Assembly (NCBI GenBank): GCA_036936605.1 | Contig: JAUPFV010000004.1 | Span: forward strand, 181,926,807 to 181,990,806 | DNA: 64,000 nucleotides | Origin: Limnanthes douglasii subsp. nivea | Lineage: Eukaryota; Streptophyta; Magnoliopsida; Brassicales; Limnanthaceae | Reading direction: 5' to 3' | Shown: positions 11,426-21,735 of the stretch, in pieces | How the letters are laid out: each line of letters starts with the position of its first letter | How positions within the stretch are numbered: position 1 is the first letter of the stretch | Made by a program: the position numbers and the translations under genes | The notes under the pieces: model-generated | What the model was told of the DNA's origin: nothing | Database searches by the model: none | The model's input: only the letters and a program-made list of their open reading frames with translations

Positions 11426-11683
11426 TATTAGTGTATATGAGCCCATTAGACCCATTGTCTAGTAAGTCTATTTATTCCCTATAAATAGACTACTAGGACT
11501 ACACAAAACACAATCTGAAATCTATAACCCTTTTATATCATAGTGAAACTCGTTTCTCTGGCGGCGCCTGTGGACGTAGATAATTGTCGAACCACGTTAA
11601 CGCTTGTGTTCATTTCAGTTTGTCCTTCGCATATGTTCAGTGCTTGAGCCATTTTGTGATAGTTTCAGAGTGATTTAATAACA
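11426..11683 (+). repeat. 5' LTR of copia element D
   Basis: A region of about 258 bp that ends AATAACA five bases before the TGGTATCAGAGCC primer-binding site. A TATA-like CCCTATAAATAGAC lies near 11,477-11,490. The 5' end (TATTAGTGTATATGAGCCC, with TG changed to TA) is an estimate. The last 110 bp recur at 13,694-13,802. Confidence 0.6.
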
Positions 11684-11763
11684 AATTTGGTATCAGAGCC
11701 ACGTGGTGAAATTAGGGCTTTTGCAATTAGGGTTTCACAATGGCGTGTACATAAACAAAATAC

Positions 11764-12517
11764 ATGTTTGAAACATTTGATGGGGGATCTAGCTTTGCGT
11801 TGTGGAAGATTAAACTGAAATATTCATTGGTACTGGAAGGGTTGTGGAAGGCTATGGAGAATAAGTTACCAGAAAAGATGAAAGAAGAGGAGAAACAAGA
11901 TCTTCAAGAAAGGGCTTTGTGCTGGATTTTAATGAGTGTGAAAGATAATGTGCTTCGCGAGATTAGTGGTGAGAAGACTGCTTCCTGCGCATGGAAAAAG
12001 CTAGGAGATCTTTACTCAGAGAAATCAGTAGTAAACCGATTATACTTGAAAAAACGTTTGTATGATTTCAGATTGAAAGAAGGTATGTCCATAACTAAGC
12101 ACTTTGATAATTTTAAATCAATTTTAATGGACTTGAGAGAACATAGATATCAATATTGAGGATGAGGATCAAGATTTGTTTGTATTGAGATCGTTACCAG
12201 CTCCCTATGAAAACTTCGTAGATATCATTATGTATGGTACAGATAAGTTATCGCTAGCAGATGTCAAAGGGGCACTGAAATCAAAGGAGATGAGACAGTT
12301 TCAGCCAGATAATCAAGCTGAAGGGAAAAGTCTTATGACTAGGGGAAGATATGGAAGCAAAACGAGTTCTTTAATAAGGAAAAACTGGGGATCCAAGTCA
12401 AAGGTAAAGCACTCAAACTGTTATAAATGCGGTGAGCAGGGTCATTATAGGAGAGATTGTCCAAAACTGAATGGTAAGAAGGAAAATCAAAAGGAAAATG
12501 CAGCAAAACAGTGGTAG
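11764..12517 (+). pseudogene. Ty1/copia gag with CCHC zinc knuckle (element D)
   Basis: The ORF 11,764-12,159 starts MFETFDGGSSFALWKIKL, the canonical copia gag opening, and runs through the UBN2-type domain. One frame break at about 12,150 leads into 12,176-12,517. That piece contains SLPAPYENFVDIIM and a perfect zinc knuckle CYKCGEQGHYRRDC (CX2CX4HX4C) followed by a basic Lys-rich tail. Gag is thus one indel away from continuous. This is the best preserved part of the element. Confidence 0.8.
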
Positions 12518-12519
12518 AG

Positions 12520-12960
12520 GAGATGTATTGTCCGTGAGTTCAGAATTTGGGCAAAACTCTTGGGTACTCAATACTGGCGCTACATATCACATGTGTCAGT
12601 TCAAACAATGGTTTGATACTTACAAGCCAATGCATGGAACTGTCTATACATGGAACAATCATTTGTTGACTAGTTGGTGGTATCGGTAACATCAGATCAG
12701 AATGTTTGACGAGGTTGTTAGAATCTTGACGTGTTGGCATGTTCCTGGGTTAAAGAGAAACCTGATTTCTCTTGGGACTCTAGACTCTCAGGGTTACAAG
12801 TACTGTACAGAAGAATGTGTAATCAAAGTGACAAAAGGCTCAATGGTATGCATGAAAAGCAGTTTGCAGAAGGGTCTTGACATTCTCCAGGGGAGTGTTG
12901 TTATGGGCGATGCTGCAGTAGCATCATCAAGGAGTAATAGAAAAAGTAGGTAGGATCAAA
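12520..12960 (+). pseudogene. Ty1/copia protease with active-site Asp to Asn change (element D)
   Basis: The plus-strand peptide SWVLNTGATYHM at about 12,557-12,592 aligns with the copia protease motif W[IV]LD[ST]GAxxHM. The catalytic aspartate codon is AAT (Asn). Downstream, HVPGLKRNLISLGTLD (about 12,740) is the standard end of the copia protease region. The change would abolish aspartic protease activity. Frameshifts at about 12,690 also separate the two halves. Confidence 0.75.
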
Positions 12961-13693
12961 ATAAGTTGTGGCATTGGCGTCTTGGTCATATGAGTGATAG
13001 AAGATTAGTTGTTTTGGGGAAGAGAGATTTGTTGAAAGTGTATAAAGCAGAATCATTGGGGTTTTGTGAGCACTGTGTGTTTGGTAAACAAACTAGAGTC
13101 AAATTCAGCAAATCAGTTGTAAAAAAGATTAAAGGGACAGTGGACTACATTCACTCAGATATTTGGGGTCCAAACATAATTTCATCGAATAGCGGAGCCA
13201 GATACTACATGAGTTTGATTGATGATTATTCAAGGATGGTGTGGGTTTACTTTCTGAAAACGAAAGATGAGGCATATTCAATTTTTGTCAAATGGAAGAT
13301 GATGATTAAGAAGCAAAAAGGAAGAAAAATCAAACGTCTTAGGACAGATTAATATTACAATCGTGAGTTCAACGAGTTCTGCGAAGCTGAGGGAACAGTG
13401 CGCCATCACACTTGTTCTAGAACAGGACAAGAGAATGGAGTCGCAGAAAGAATGAACAGAACGCTTTATGAGAAGGCACAAAGTATGCTCTCGCATTCCG
13501 GTGTGGGAAAGGATTTTTGGGCTGAAGCTATCAATACAGCATGATACTTAGTGAATCAGTCTCCATCAACGACTATTGATTGTAAAACTCTTTTTGAGAT
13601 TTAGTCTGGATCATCGGCTGATTATGAATATTTGAGGGTGTTCGGTTATCCTACGTATGCTCATGTGAGAGATGGTAAGCTTGAGCCCGTTGC
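12961..13693 (+). pseudogene. Ty1/copia GAG-pre-integrase and integrase (element D)
   Basis: HWRLGHMSDRRL and CEHCVFGKQ form the HHCC zinc-binding module. YIHSDIWGP carries the first catalytic Asp, RLRTD the second, and the next in-frame peptide NGVAERMNRTL carries the Glu of the DDE triad. Stop codons directly after the second Asp (about 13,350), in 'INTA*YLVNQSP' (about 13,543) and at 13,602 break the frame. The reading ends at a VRDGKLEPVA stretch before the deletion junction at about 13,693. Confidence 0.8.
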
Positions 13694-13802
13694 CATAGAT
13701 AATTGTCGAACCACGTTAAATCATGTGTTCATTTTAGCCTGTCCTTCACATATGTTCTATGCTTGAACTATTTTGTGATAATTGCATAGTGATTTAATAA
13801 TC
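13694..13802 (+). repeat. Truncated 3' LTR of copia element D
   Basis: These 109 bp (AGATAATTGTCGAACCACGT and onward to GTGATTTAATAA) match the final part of the 5' LTR at 11,574-11,683 with scattered substitutions. They follow integrase sequence directly, so everything from RT to the start of the 3' LTR has been deleted. Confidence 0.8.
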
Positions 13803-13809
13803 TAAGCAT

Positions 13810-14730
13810 TTGAGTATTCACATAAAACACAAACACAAATATTTATTGTCACTCATTAGTGAAAATAAGACGAGCGCTTGCTAAAAATAAAAATCAAACA
13901 CCAAAGCCAAGACACATTCGTAAATATTCATTGTCATTTATTTGCGGAAATAAAGAAAAACAAGTTGCTAAATATATAAAGTTTAAACCCTAAAACAACT
14001 AAATCACAAACACAAACATTTATTATCACTCACTTATAAAAATAAGGCAAAATAACTTGTTAAAAAATAAAAATCAAACACCAAAATAACAAAATAACGA
14101 AAACATAAACACAAACATCTATTGTATTCACTTACATAAATGGGGCAAAACGAGTTGTTAAAATAGAAAAATACAACCCCATATCAGCAAAACACAACCA
14201 TAAACGTTTAATGACATTCATTTTATGCATTAAGGCAAAATAACTTGCTAAATATGAAAAGTCAAACCCCAAAATAGCCAAAACACAAATACAAACATTT
14301 GCCCCTCAAGGGTAGGCGAGTTGGTTGAGTAAGGCATGCTCATGATCAAAGGCCATGAGTTCGAGTCCCTCTACATACACTTTCTTGGCTGAGCCTGTCA
14401 CCTTGTGCAGTTTAACTTCTGGCGTTGGTTTGCAGGCTATTGCGTCAGACTGAGGGTTTACCCTGTGCGCACTCATTGTACTCTAAGTAGCGGCTACGGG
14501 TTCCCTCCATAAAAAACAAATACAAACATTTAGTGAAAGTCAATTGCAGAAATAATATAAACGACTCGCTAAAAGAGAAAAATCAAACCCCGAAATAGTG
14601 AAAACATAAACTTAAACATTTATTTTCATTCAGTTATAAAAATAAAACAAAATGAATTGCGACAAAAGAAAAATGAAACGCTAGAACACAAATATTTATT
14701 ATAAGTCGCTTGCGGAAATTTACTTGTGAG
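13810..14730. repeat. Degenerate ~90-bp minisatellite, right part
   Basis: About eight to nine copies (excluding the SINE) of the same A-rich unit seen at 10,490-11,010, with recurring CACTCACTTATAAAAATAAG and AACTTGCTAAAxAxAAAAATC motifs. A SINE with its duplicated target sits in the array at 14,285-14,531. Unit length varies between about 85 and 100 bp. Confidence 0.7.
14301..14515 (+). mobile_element. tRNA-derived SINE with perfect 16-bp target-site duplication
   Basis: This is a 215-bp short interspersed element transcribed by RNA polymerase III. The A box TAGGCGAGTTGG (14,313-14,324) and B box GAGTTCGAGTCC (14,357-14,368) are spaced as in a tRNA gene. The 3' domain contains GTAGCGGCTACGGGTTCCC, a conserved 3' block I recall from angiosperm Au-like SINEs, and ends in a short A-rich tail (CATAAAAA). 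The flanks ACAAATACAAACATTT at 14,285-14,300 and 14,516-14,531 are identical over 16 bp. Such repeats are expected from LINE-mediated target-primed insertion. The target is the minisatellite itself, which is A-rich. Confidence 0.9.
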
Positions 14731-15639
14731 AAAAATATATTTTTACAAATAAAATACGATATGTTGTCCACTTGTGATAAGTGACTAGAAAAGTCTCAAA
14801 ATATATCACTTATGAATTTTATTTTGTTTGTCTAAAAAAATAGAAAGATTGGTATGTTTTGATATATTTCTTGAGCTATAGTTATAAAAACACAAAATCC
14901 CTAAATTTAAATATAATATATAAAATTAATTAATTTTAGTCTTTAATTCAAAAATTCGCATGAATGCTGATATATGTGTTCCCATATTTTTATTCAAAAT
15001 ATATTTTAGAAAACAATTATTACGTGTATATATCGGTAATTTGGGTTTTTCAGTTGGATAACATTTGACATCTATATTGATCATATATAATAGTGTTTGT
15101 TCCAAATATTTATCTATCTTGTTAACTTAATTTTTTTATTTTTTATTTTTTATTTTTTATTTTTTTACCTATACTTTTCATGACTAAGTTTTTTTTCTAG
15201 TTCCGTTTTGTTAGTTTAAGTTTCTCTTTTAAGTTAATTTTTTCTCGTTTTTTTTATTCTCTCTCGTTTTCGTATTTCAATTTTTTTTATCTTATTTTCT
15301 TCCGATTTTACCTGTTTGTATCTAAATTTTTTGGTATATTAAATTCACAAAATATGGGCGTTTGAACTTGGAAAGAAAATGTATTAGTAATTATAAAAGT
15401 CATACAGTTAAAGGTTCAATTGGTGAAATACCTGGAATAATATTATTTTTTTTGTGAAATTACCTAAAGTTGCAACTTTTATGTAATTTTGGTAAAATTA
15501 CAATCTAACTTCCAAAATATATACTACATTCATATGTGAAATTAAATTTTCAAAAAACAAGTGCTTAATTTATTTTTTGACATATTGATTTAAGTTATTT
15601 ACGAAGTGATAATTTGTAAAGCATAGACACAAAATTACA
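14731..15639. other. AT-rich non-genic stretch
   Basis: No gene or element was recognised. It contains a T-rich segment (15,130-15,300, runs of TTTTTATTTTTTATT), which is pyrimidine-biased on the plus strand. Confidence 0.5.
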
Positions 15640-16080
15640 TTTTTTTGAACATAAGTTTAATTGATTTGTGAATCAAACATAAACTTAATTGACTTATGAA
15701 ATCAAGATTTTCGGAATCAGCATTTGCAAAATATTAGCTTGCCTGAATTTGCTATCAATATTTGCCAAACATAGAACTTAAAATTTATGAAACATAAATT
15801 GGCTTATAAAATGAAGTCAAAAAATTTGAAACTTATTTTTAATTGAATAATTAATTAATATTTTCGTAACATAAACTTAATTAACTTGCAAGATCAAAAT
15901 TTATGAAATATAGGCTTTCATAACTTCACAAATATAAGCCGACTTGTGAAATCGGTATTTGATTACGAAACACATGCTTAATTGACACAAATAATAAATA
16001 TTTGTGAAACATAGAATTTATTGACTTGTGAAATCAATATTTGTAACGTTAATTGACTTGCATTTTAATTAAAGTTACGA
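15640..16080. repeat. Degenerate short tandem repeat, unit about 35-45 bp
   Basis: Recurring AACATAAACTTAATTGACTT followed by GTGAAATCAATATTTG-like sequence, in at least eight imperfect copies (for example around 15,650, 15,680, 15,785, 15,870, 15,925 and 16,005). Strongly diverged; no coding potential. Confidence 0.6.
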
Positions 16081-16970
16081 TTTATGAAATTAATATAATC
16101 TAGTACTAAATAATAGTTGAACAAATATATCAAAATATATTACTCAAAATCTTCTTTTCTCTGTCTTTAAAATAAATATAAAAAACATAAGTATTTTTGG
16201 ATATTTTTTTCAATTACAGTTATAAAAGGACGACATGGAAATAATATTTTTTATCACCAGATTAAAGATTTTAAGTGTGGTTATTTTTTCTCTTCTCACG
16301 TTTAAATATATTGAAATGATAATTTATAGTATTTAAATCTTTACGTAGTTAAAGCACAATATCTAAATGATACTATAACTGTTATTAACGGTGTTAAATA
16401 TTAATCTTTTAAAAATTTTAAATTTTTTTGAGTAACATGTTGAGTAAGTATCCATAATAATAAGGATCGCATATTACTTTGATAATCGTGACGCACATAG
16501 ATAGAAAATAGTAATCGATTACCTAAATAGCATCCACCAATTGATCAATCATGTGAACAGAGGAAGATATTTTCAGACATACCTGATTAAATTCTATGAA
16601 ATTCACACACATTTGTTATATTTGTTATATTTTACCAAAAATGACTTCTTTTGGTTTATATATGTGGTAACACTCTTTGCAAATGTATCCGGTAATTCTA
16701 AGACAATTGACTTATGTCATAATATGCTCTATTTTAAAAAAAATTATAATGTCTCTTCTATTTGATGATTTAGAATCTCGGACCAACCAATATTTTATGA
16801 TAATATATATCATTATGTGCATCTTTATCTTTTATGTTGTGTAAATACGCTTAAATTACTAGATTAAAGTTCAGTAAACATCATGAAAACCACCTTAGAA
16901 AAATCGTTTGAAACTTTAAGCATAAATCATCTTATATCTCCAAACTTATGCTTCATTCTTGGGCTCCACC
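16081..16970. other. AT-rich non-genic stretch
   Basis: There is one 74-codon plus-strand ORF (16,541-16,765) without recognisable motifs. A weak resemblance of 16,860-16,970 to a Ty3 RT downstream segment is not firm enough to annotate. Confidence 0.4.
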
Positions 16971-17702
16971 TATTAGGAATAAGGGTACCGCATATTTCAT
17001 GTCCGTATATAAGTAAGAACAATCTGATCCCCATAGTAGTATGATATTGTCCGCTTTGGGTCTGAAGACCCGCACGACTTTGCTTTTGGTCCACTTCCAA
17101 AAGGTCTCATACTAGTTGGGATATGTTTTTACTTATATACAGAGACAGAATATGCAGTACCCATATTCCCAACAAATAGTATCAGATCCAGAACGAGACA
17201 GAATGCGATGCAGGTGAAATTCTCGGTGGCCAAACATGATGAACCAACAAGCCTAGCTCAATGTGAATGATCTGCTCTAGAGATCCTAGTTTAGAGTGCC
17301 CATGGCTCATCAAGCGGTGGTACTTGATTGGACTGAAGAGTGGCATTAAGGAACAAGATGGTGATGGTATAATAGGAGGTAGCAGATAAATCCGCTATAA
17401 AAGCTCGAGAGGTCAGGTAGCCCCAACCTGATTAGGTGAGCGGATGAAAGTCAATTGAGAGGAGGCTAGTGGTACTTTGTTTGAGAGAAGGATTTATTAG
17501 GGTGACGACTAAAGTACCATATCCCATATCGGTCAAACATGGGAATGATCAATGGTATATAAGTAAGAACATATTTTAACTAGTATAAGGCCTTTTGGAA
17601 ATGGACCAAAAACAAACTTGTGCGGGCCTTCGGGCGCCAAAGCGGATAATATCTTACTAGTGTGAAGATTGGTTGTTCTTACTTATATAAGGAGTCCCTA
17701 CA
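16971..17702 (+). mobile_element. TRIM element (plus orientation) with a mosaic 5' LTR
   Basis: A terminal-repeat retrotransposon in miniature. The 5' LTR (16,971-17,174) is followed by a degenerate initiator-Met primer-binding site (TAGTATCAGATCC at 17,177-17,189). A ~300-bp non-coding interior ends in a purine tract (GAGAGAAGGATTT) before a 3' LTR (17,494-17,702). The 3' LTR is in normal plus orientation (TATTAGGGTGACGACT and onward). The 5' LTR is abnormal: its core is in the opposite orientation and both ends resemble the U5 terminus, as inverted copies of about 48 bp. Confidence 0.75.
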
Positions 17703-18261
17703 AATGTTATCAGAGCTCCAGGCCCAGACAAGACGCGATGGTGGTAAAATTCTCAAATGGTTATTAGAACAGATCTATCTGCTCACTCGACCACCCTGGC
17801 TATTCCTTACCTAGGATCGGAACTAGGTCTTACCATTGATCACACCACATGTTTGTTAGCACCAATCCATTCGACTCCACCTCGTCTTGATTTAAAGAGT
17901 CGCAAGCACTCTGAACTAGCCTGTATAGAGCAGAATCATTCACCTTGAGCATGGTTGCTGGTTCATCATGTTCGACCTTCGAGAATCTTAACACCACCAC
18001 ATTATGTCTGGCTCTGGATCTTGATACCATTTTTTGGGAATATGGATACCACATATGACATCTCTGTATATAAATAAGAACAATCTGATCTCCACTCTAG
18101 TACGATATTGTCCGTTTTGGGTCCGAAAGCCCGCACAACTTTACTTTTGATCCACTTCCAAAAAGCCTCATACTAGTTGAGATATGTTCTTACTTATATA
18201 CCACTGATCCTTCCTATATTTAACCAATGTGGGATGTGGGACTTTGGTGGCCACCATAACA
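17703..18261 (-). mobile_element. Partial TRIM element in inverted orientation
   Basis: A TRIM LTR in minus orientation (18,032-18,261, 230 bp) is flanked below by a primer-binding site remnant (complement at 18,016-18,029) and by TRIM interior sequence running down to about 17,765. Just above the plus-oriented LTR that ends at 17,702 there is another primer-binding site (TGTTATCAGAGC at 17,705) and a few dozen bases of plus-oriented interior. Two TRIM fragments therefore meet head to head at about 17,760. No protein is encoded; the 63-74 codon ORFs here are incidental. Confidence 0.65.
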
Positions 18262-20479
18262 CCACCACATATGCAATCTCTTGAAGATATTTCATATTAT
18301 CAAACTCGATTGAGACTTTATGCAGCACCATAATAGATAAGAACAAAGAGCTTCACACTTAAAGTTTCACGTCGTTTAGAGCTTCACGTTCAAATATTCT
18401 CGTATTATTTTTCATTTTAAAAGATAAATATAAGCACTTTTCTTAACTCTTAAAAACTACATATACAAAATAATTTTATATATACTTGTAAGGGATAATA
18501 TATGCTTCTAGTTTTTCATTAAGTTTAAAAATTCTTGTATTTTCCTAGTATATTAACTCTAGATGTATAGTAATAAAAGAGATTTATAATTAATTTTGTG
18601 ACTCTTAAAATTTGTTTTAAATAATTTGTACGTTTTTTTATTTTCTATTTTCCATCATTCTCATTTACTAAGAAATCTCGACTCTGGTAAGATAAAAGTA
18701 AAATATAAATCAAAATAAGAGGATCAACACCATATTGTACTTTTTGATAATACATTTAATCTCTAGATTTGTTATATTCTTCCATTTGATATATTTATTT
18801 TTATAGGTTATGTCCCGTTAGAACAACATATTGTTAAAAAAATATAATTTAAAGACCAAAAATAAATCATCCTAACTCATATTTACTATTTTTGTTTGGA
18901 TATCTGCTTTGGGGTGGTAAACATTATAAAATTTTAGTTGAGTAGCATCATACTCGAATGAGTGTTCAAAACGTAACTTGCGATGACAATATAATTATTA
19001 AATATTATCATCTTAAGCAACTACTGCACTCGAACAATCTCGCCAAGAAATAATTCTTCATTTTAAACGTATGAAATTTTTTTAAATATGGAATGAACCC
19101 TTTAAAAGATCGATCCACAACAAAAATAAAAAAATCATAATTCCTCGAAATCTTAGATAATGGAAGAGAAAATATTACACTGGTAAATTGCCAAAGGTCA
19201 TGTAGGGATTCAATGCATTATACAATCAGGTCTTCTAGTTTTTGTGCTTTGTCAACTTACATGGTAAAAAACGTTCCATAAGTTTTACAACTTTATTTTT
19301 AAAATAAGTTAACAGAATTTCCTTTTCACCAAGGCAATTGTCTTGTCCTTTCCAAAGTTACTAGCAACACCCATTGCATGCAATTTTATAATTAAAAAAT
19401 TATCCTACAAGTTTTGAGATATGCAAAGCTTGGAAATTTTAAAAAGAAACCTCTTGCAAAGTAAACTTATATTTTCTTTACCAATCTTCTAGAAGATCAT
19501 AATATAGTTCACAAATATTTGAGAAACTTGGATACCATTCTTTTAGCCTCTCAAAACTGTTAATTTAGAAAACCATTATTTGAATAACATAATTCTTGTA
19601 CTTAAGAGCATATGTGGTCATATTCTACACATCAGATTTATGTGTGAGCATATAGTATACTCTTGAAGAACATGATTCCACTTTGTTTGAGGTGGATTCA
19701 ATTAATTTTGTGAGCTTAAGTATTATAATATTTGATGTTTAAATACAAAATAGATTCGTGTGGAAATATATAGTGTTGTATATAGTTGAACTCACGAGTA
19801 AAACAAAGATAAAATATGATCACCCATAAAACTTCAAACTTCATTGATATTTATATTTGATTTTGACTTATTATGGATCATCTTTCATTTCTTTAAAATA
19901 TATATCAAATCCTAATAAGACAATAAATGAACATATTTTGGGTTTTGCTGCCTTTCATGCATCAAACTTTATAAGATATGAAGTTAGTTTTTAGCGAATG
20001 ATCCACTATTTCACAAGTTGAATATAGATTTTTTAAAATTTTAGGTAAGTTTTTTGCAATAAGTTATCATTAGTCAACTGAAAAAATTATTTTCCACAGT
20101 AGTGCTTAGAGAATTTTTGGATAGTTTCCCCGTTTTTTTTTGCATTTACAATCAATTTTGTTCAATCTTCGTTATCAGTAGGTTGAACTAGTTCTCATTA
20201 TTCATCCATTTTATTATCAACTATGTATCACATAGTTTTCTTTGGTTCATATATCTATTTTTTATAAACCTATATTACTTCTTTAATATTAGTTATATAT
20301 TTTGAAAACCTTTTTATGGGATATTGGATAGAAAAATGATAAAAACCTTGACATCTACAACACAACTGTATTGAGTTTTCATTAGTATCTTTAGGTCACA
20401 GTTTTAATTCGTTCGTATAGGTATAAGTAGCACCAAGACTATTTGGGTCATAACTGGCATTTACCTGAATTGTTGTGGC

Positions 20480-20690
20480 AAATATGTCATTCCAAGTGAA
20501 GTCGCTCCGTTAATAATGTGTGTTGCTCTTAAGTGTAGGTAACGTTCAACTTCTTATACAATTTGGTACGCTTGTTGTAATGCATCAACGTTTTGAGTTA
20601 TTAGCTTATTTTGAATGTCTCAACGAAGTCTTATTATGAAATGAGACATAGTAAACGATCCATCTTCAGTTACACCACATATCCCCATTA
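20480..20690 (-). pseudogene. Ty3/gypsy gag fragment in the old relic
   Basis: The minus-strand peptide TEDGSFTMSHFIIRLR, then DIQNKLITQNVDALQQAYQI and EVERYL, matches the 'ETEEQxVxRFIxGLRxxIQdxV...tvseAyqxAlxvEkql' segment near the end of plant Ty3 gag domains. It has two internal stops. The relic's short ORF at 21,288-21,043, just after the primer-binding site, could be the gag N-terminus but shows no diagnostic motif. Confidence 0.45.
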
Positions 20691-20808
20691 ATTACTCAAG
20701 CTAATAGATATACTCAACAATGATCATGTCGCATTAATGAAGCATTTGTCATCAATCAACCAACCGTTAATGATAAGACAAAAAAAGTATTTTCCCAAAA
20801 TTTGCCTT

Positions 20809-20836
20809 CATATATATATATATATATATATATATA
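20809..20836. repeat. (TA)n microsatellite
   Basis: An uninterrupted run of about 14 TA dinucleotides in the interior of the old LTR relic. Confidence 0.95.
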
Positions 20837-21735
20837 ACGATTAGATTTTATTCTTCTTTCTTTATATATTTTTAGTGTTGGTTGAAAATGACTGTTGTTG
20901 CCATACCAACTTTTATTTGGAAAATCGGACCCAACCAGAGTTACACATATTATATCATCTAGTTAATTCATTTTGAATAAATTGAGAAAGACTTTGGGGC
21001 TTAGTTGTCCATCAAAATGAGGTGGATATACCATCACAGATCTCAATACTTTTTTCCTCCATATACAAAATAATGTTTCAGTTTGTTTATTTGGATATTT
21101 TTTGCTTGCTTCCTTGTAACTGTAGTTATACTTTCATCATCTCCATTTTGAACTAGTGCAACCAGCATTGCAAATCGTTGGTTTGAATTAATTGATTGCA
21201 CTTGTAGTATGTTGTTGATTCGTGTGATTTTGTTGGTTATCCGCTCTAAAGCTTGAATGATCAGTGTCTTATCTATAATTAGGTGCAATGTTTTTTGTGT
21301 GTTTATTTTTTTGGTTTTATAATGTTATGTGGGCAGTAGATGTATGAAGGAGATAAAAATAAGATTTTTTGAATCATTTAGGTCTGATATCAACTTGCAT
21401 GCAACACCATAATTGGTATTTCTGGAAGAGGGCTTTGAACTCAAAGCTTCACGTCAATATAGAGTTTCCCGCTCATTTACACATGGCTTTTCCTTTCACA
21501 TTACGTGTATAATTTTTTTTTAATTTTGAAATACTATTTTTACAAGTTGATATTCCACCTATTTAAATAGGATAGTATATGCTTATAGCTTTTAGATTAA
21601 GTTCACAAGACTTTATTTTATTTTTAATATATTAACTCAAAATTCATAATAATAAAATAGTTTCACAATTAAATTTATTTCAAACCAAATGTTAAGTGTT
21701 GGTTTTTTTATTCTACATCATTACTCATGGGTGAC

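Larger units (their letters stand above)
11426..13802 (+). mobile_element. Element D: Ty1/copia element with RT/RNase H deleted
   Basis: The element has a 5' LTR (11,426-11,683), an intact primer-binding site matching initiator Met tRNA (TGGTATCAGAGCC at 11,688-11,700), gag, protease, integrase, and then a jump at about 13,693 into the last ~110 bp of an LTR (13,694-13,802). That last part equals 11,574-11,683 of the 5' LTR. Reverse transcriptase, RNase H and most of the 3' LTR are missing. The copy is non-autonomous by structure and carries several frame breaks. No target-site duplication was visible. Confidence 0.8.
18321..21735 (-). mobile_element. Old LTR retrotransposon relic, probably Ty3/gypsy
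   Basis: Two diverged direct repeats, 18,321-18,665 and 21,400-21,735, both start TGCARCACCATAAT. Both share AAGxTTCACGTC, ATATGCTT.TAGxTTTT and TAATAAAA.AG blocks in the same order, so they look like LTRs. Directly below the upper copy, in minus orientation, is TTGATATCAGACC (complement at 21,381-21,393), a decayed initiator-Met primer-binding site. The interior holds a gag fragment on the minus strand (20,480-20,690) and otherwise no recognised coding. Internal length is about 2.7 kb, so much has been lost. Confidence 0.55.

Noticed and set aside
14301..14372. tRNA gene
   Set aside because: A and B boxes are present, but there is no acceptor-stem pairing or anticodon arm of a real tRNA. 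The unit continues as a 215-bp SINE with TSD.
10490..14730. CRISPR-like array
   Set aside because: Units are diverged along their whole length without constant repeat/unique spacer alternation, and the genome is a plant nuclear one.
16860..16970. Ty3 RT fragment
   Set aside because: A weak match to the post-YFDD segment without the catalytic motif or neighbouring domains.
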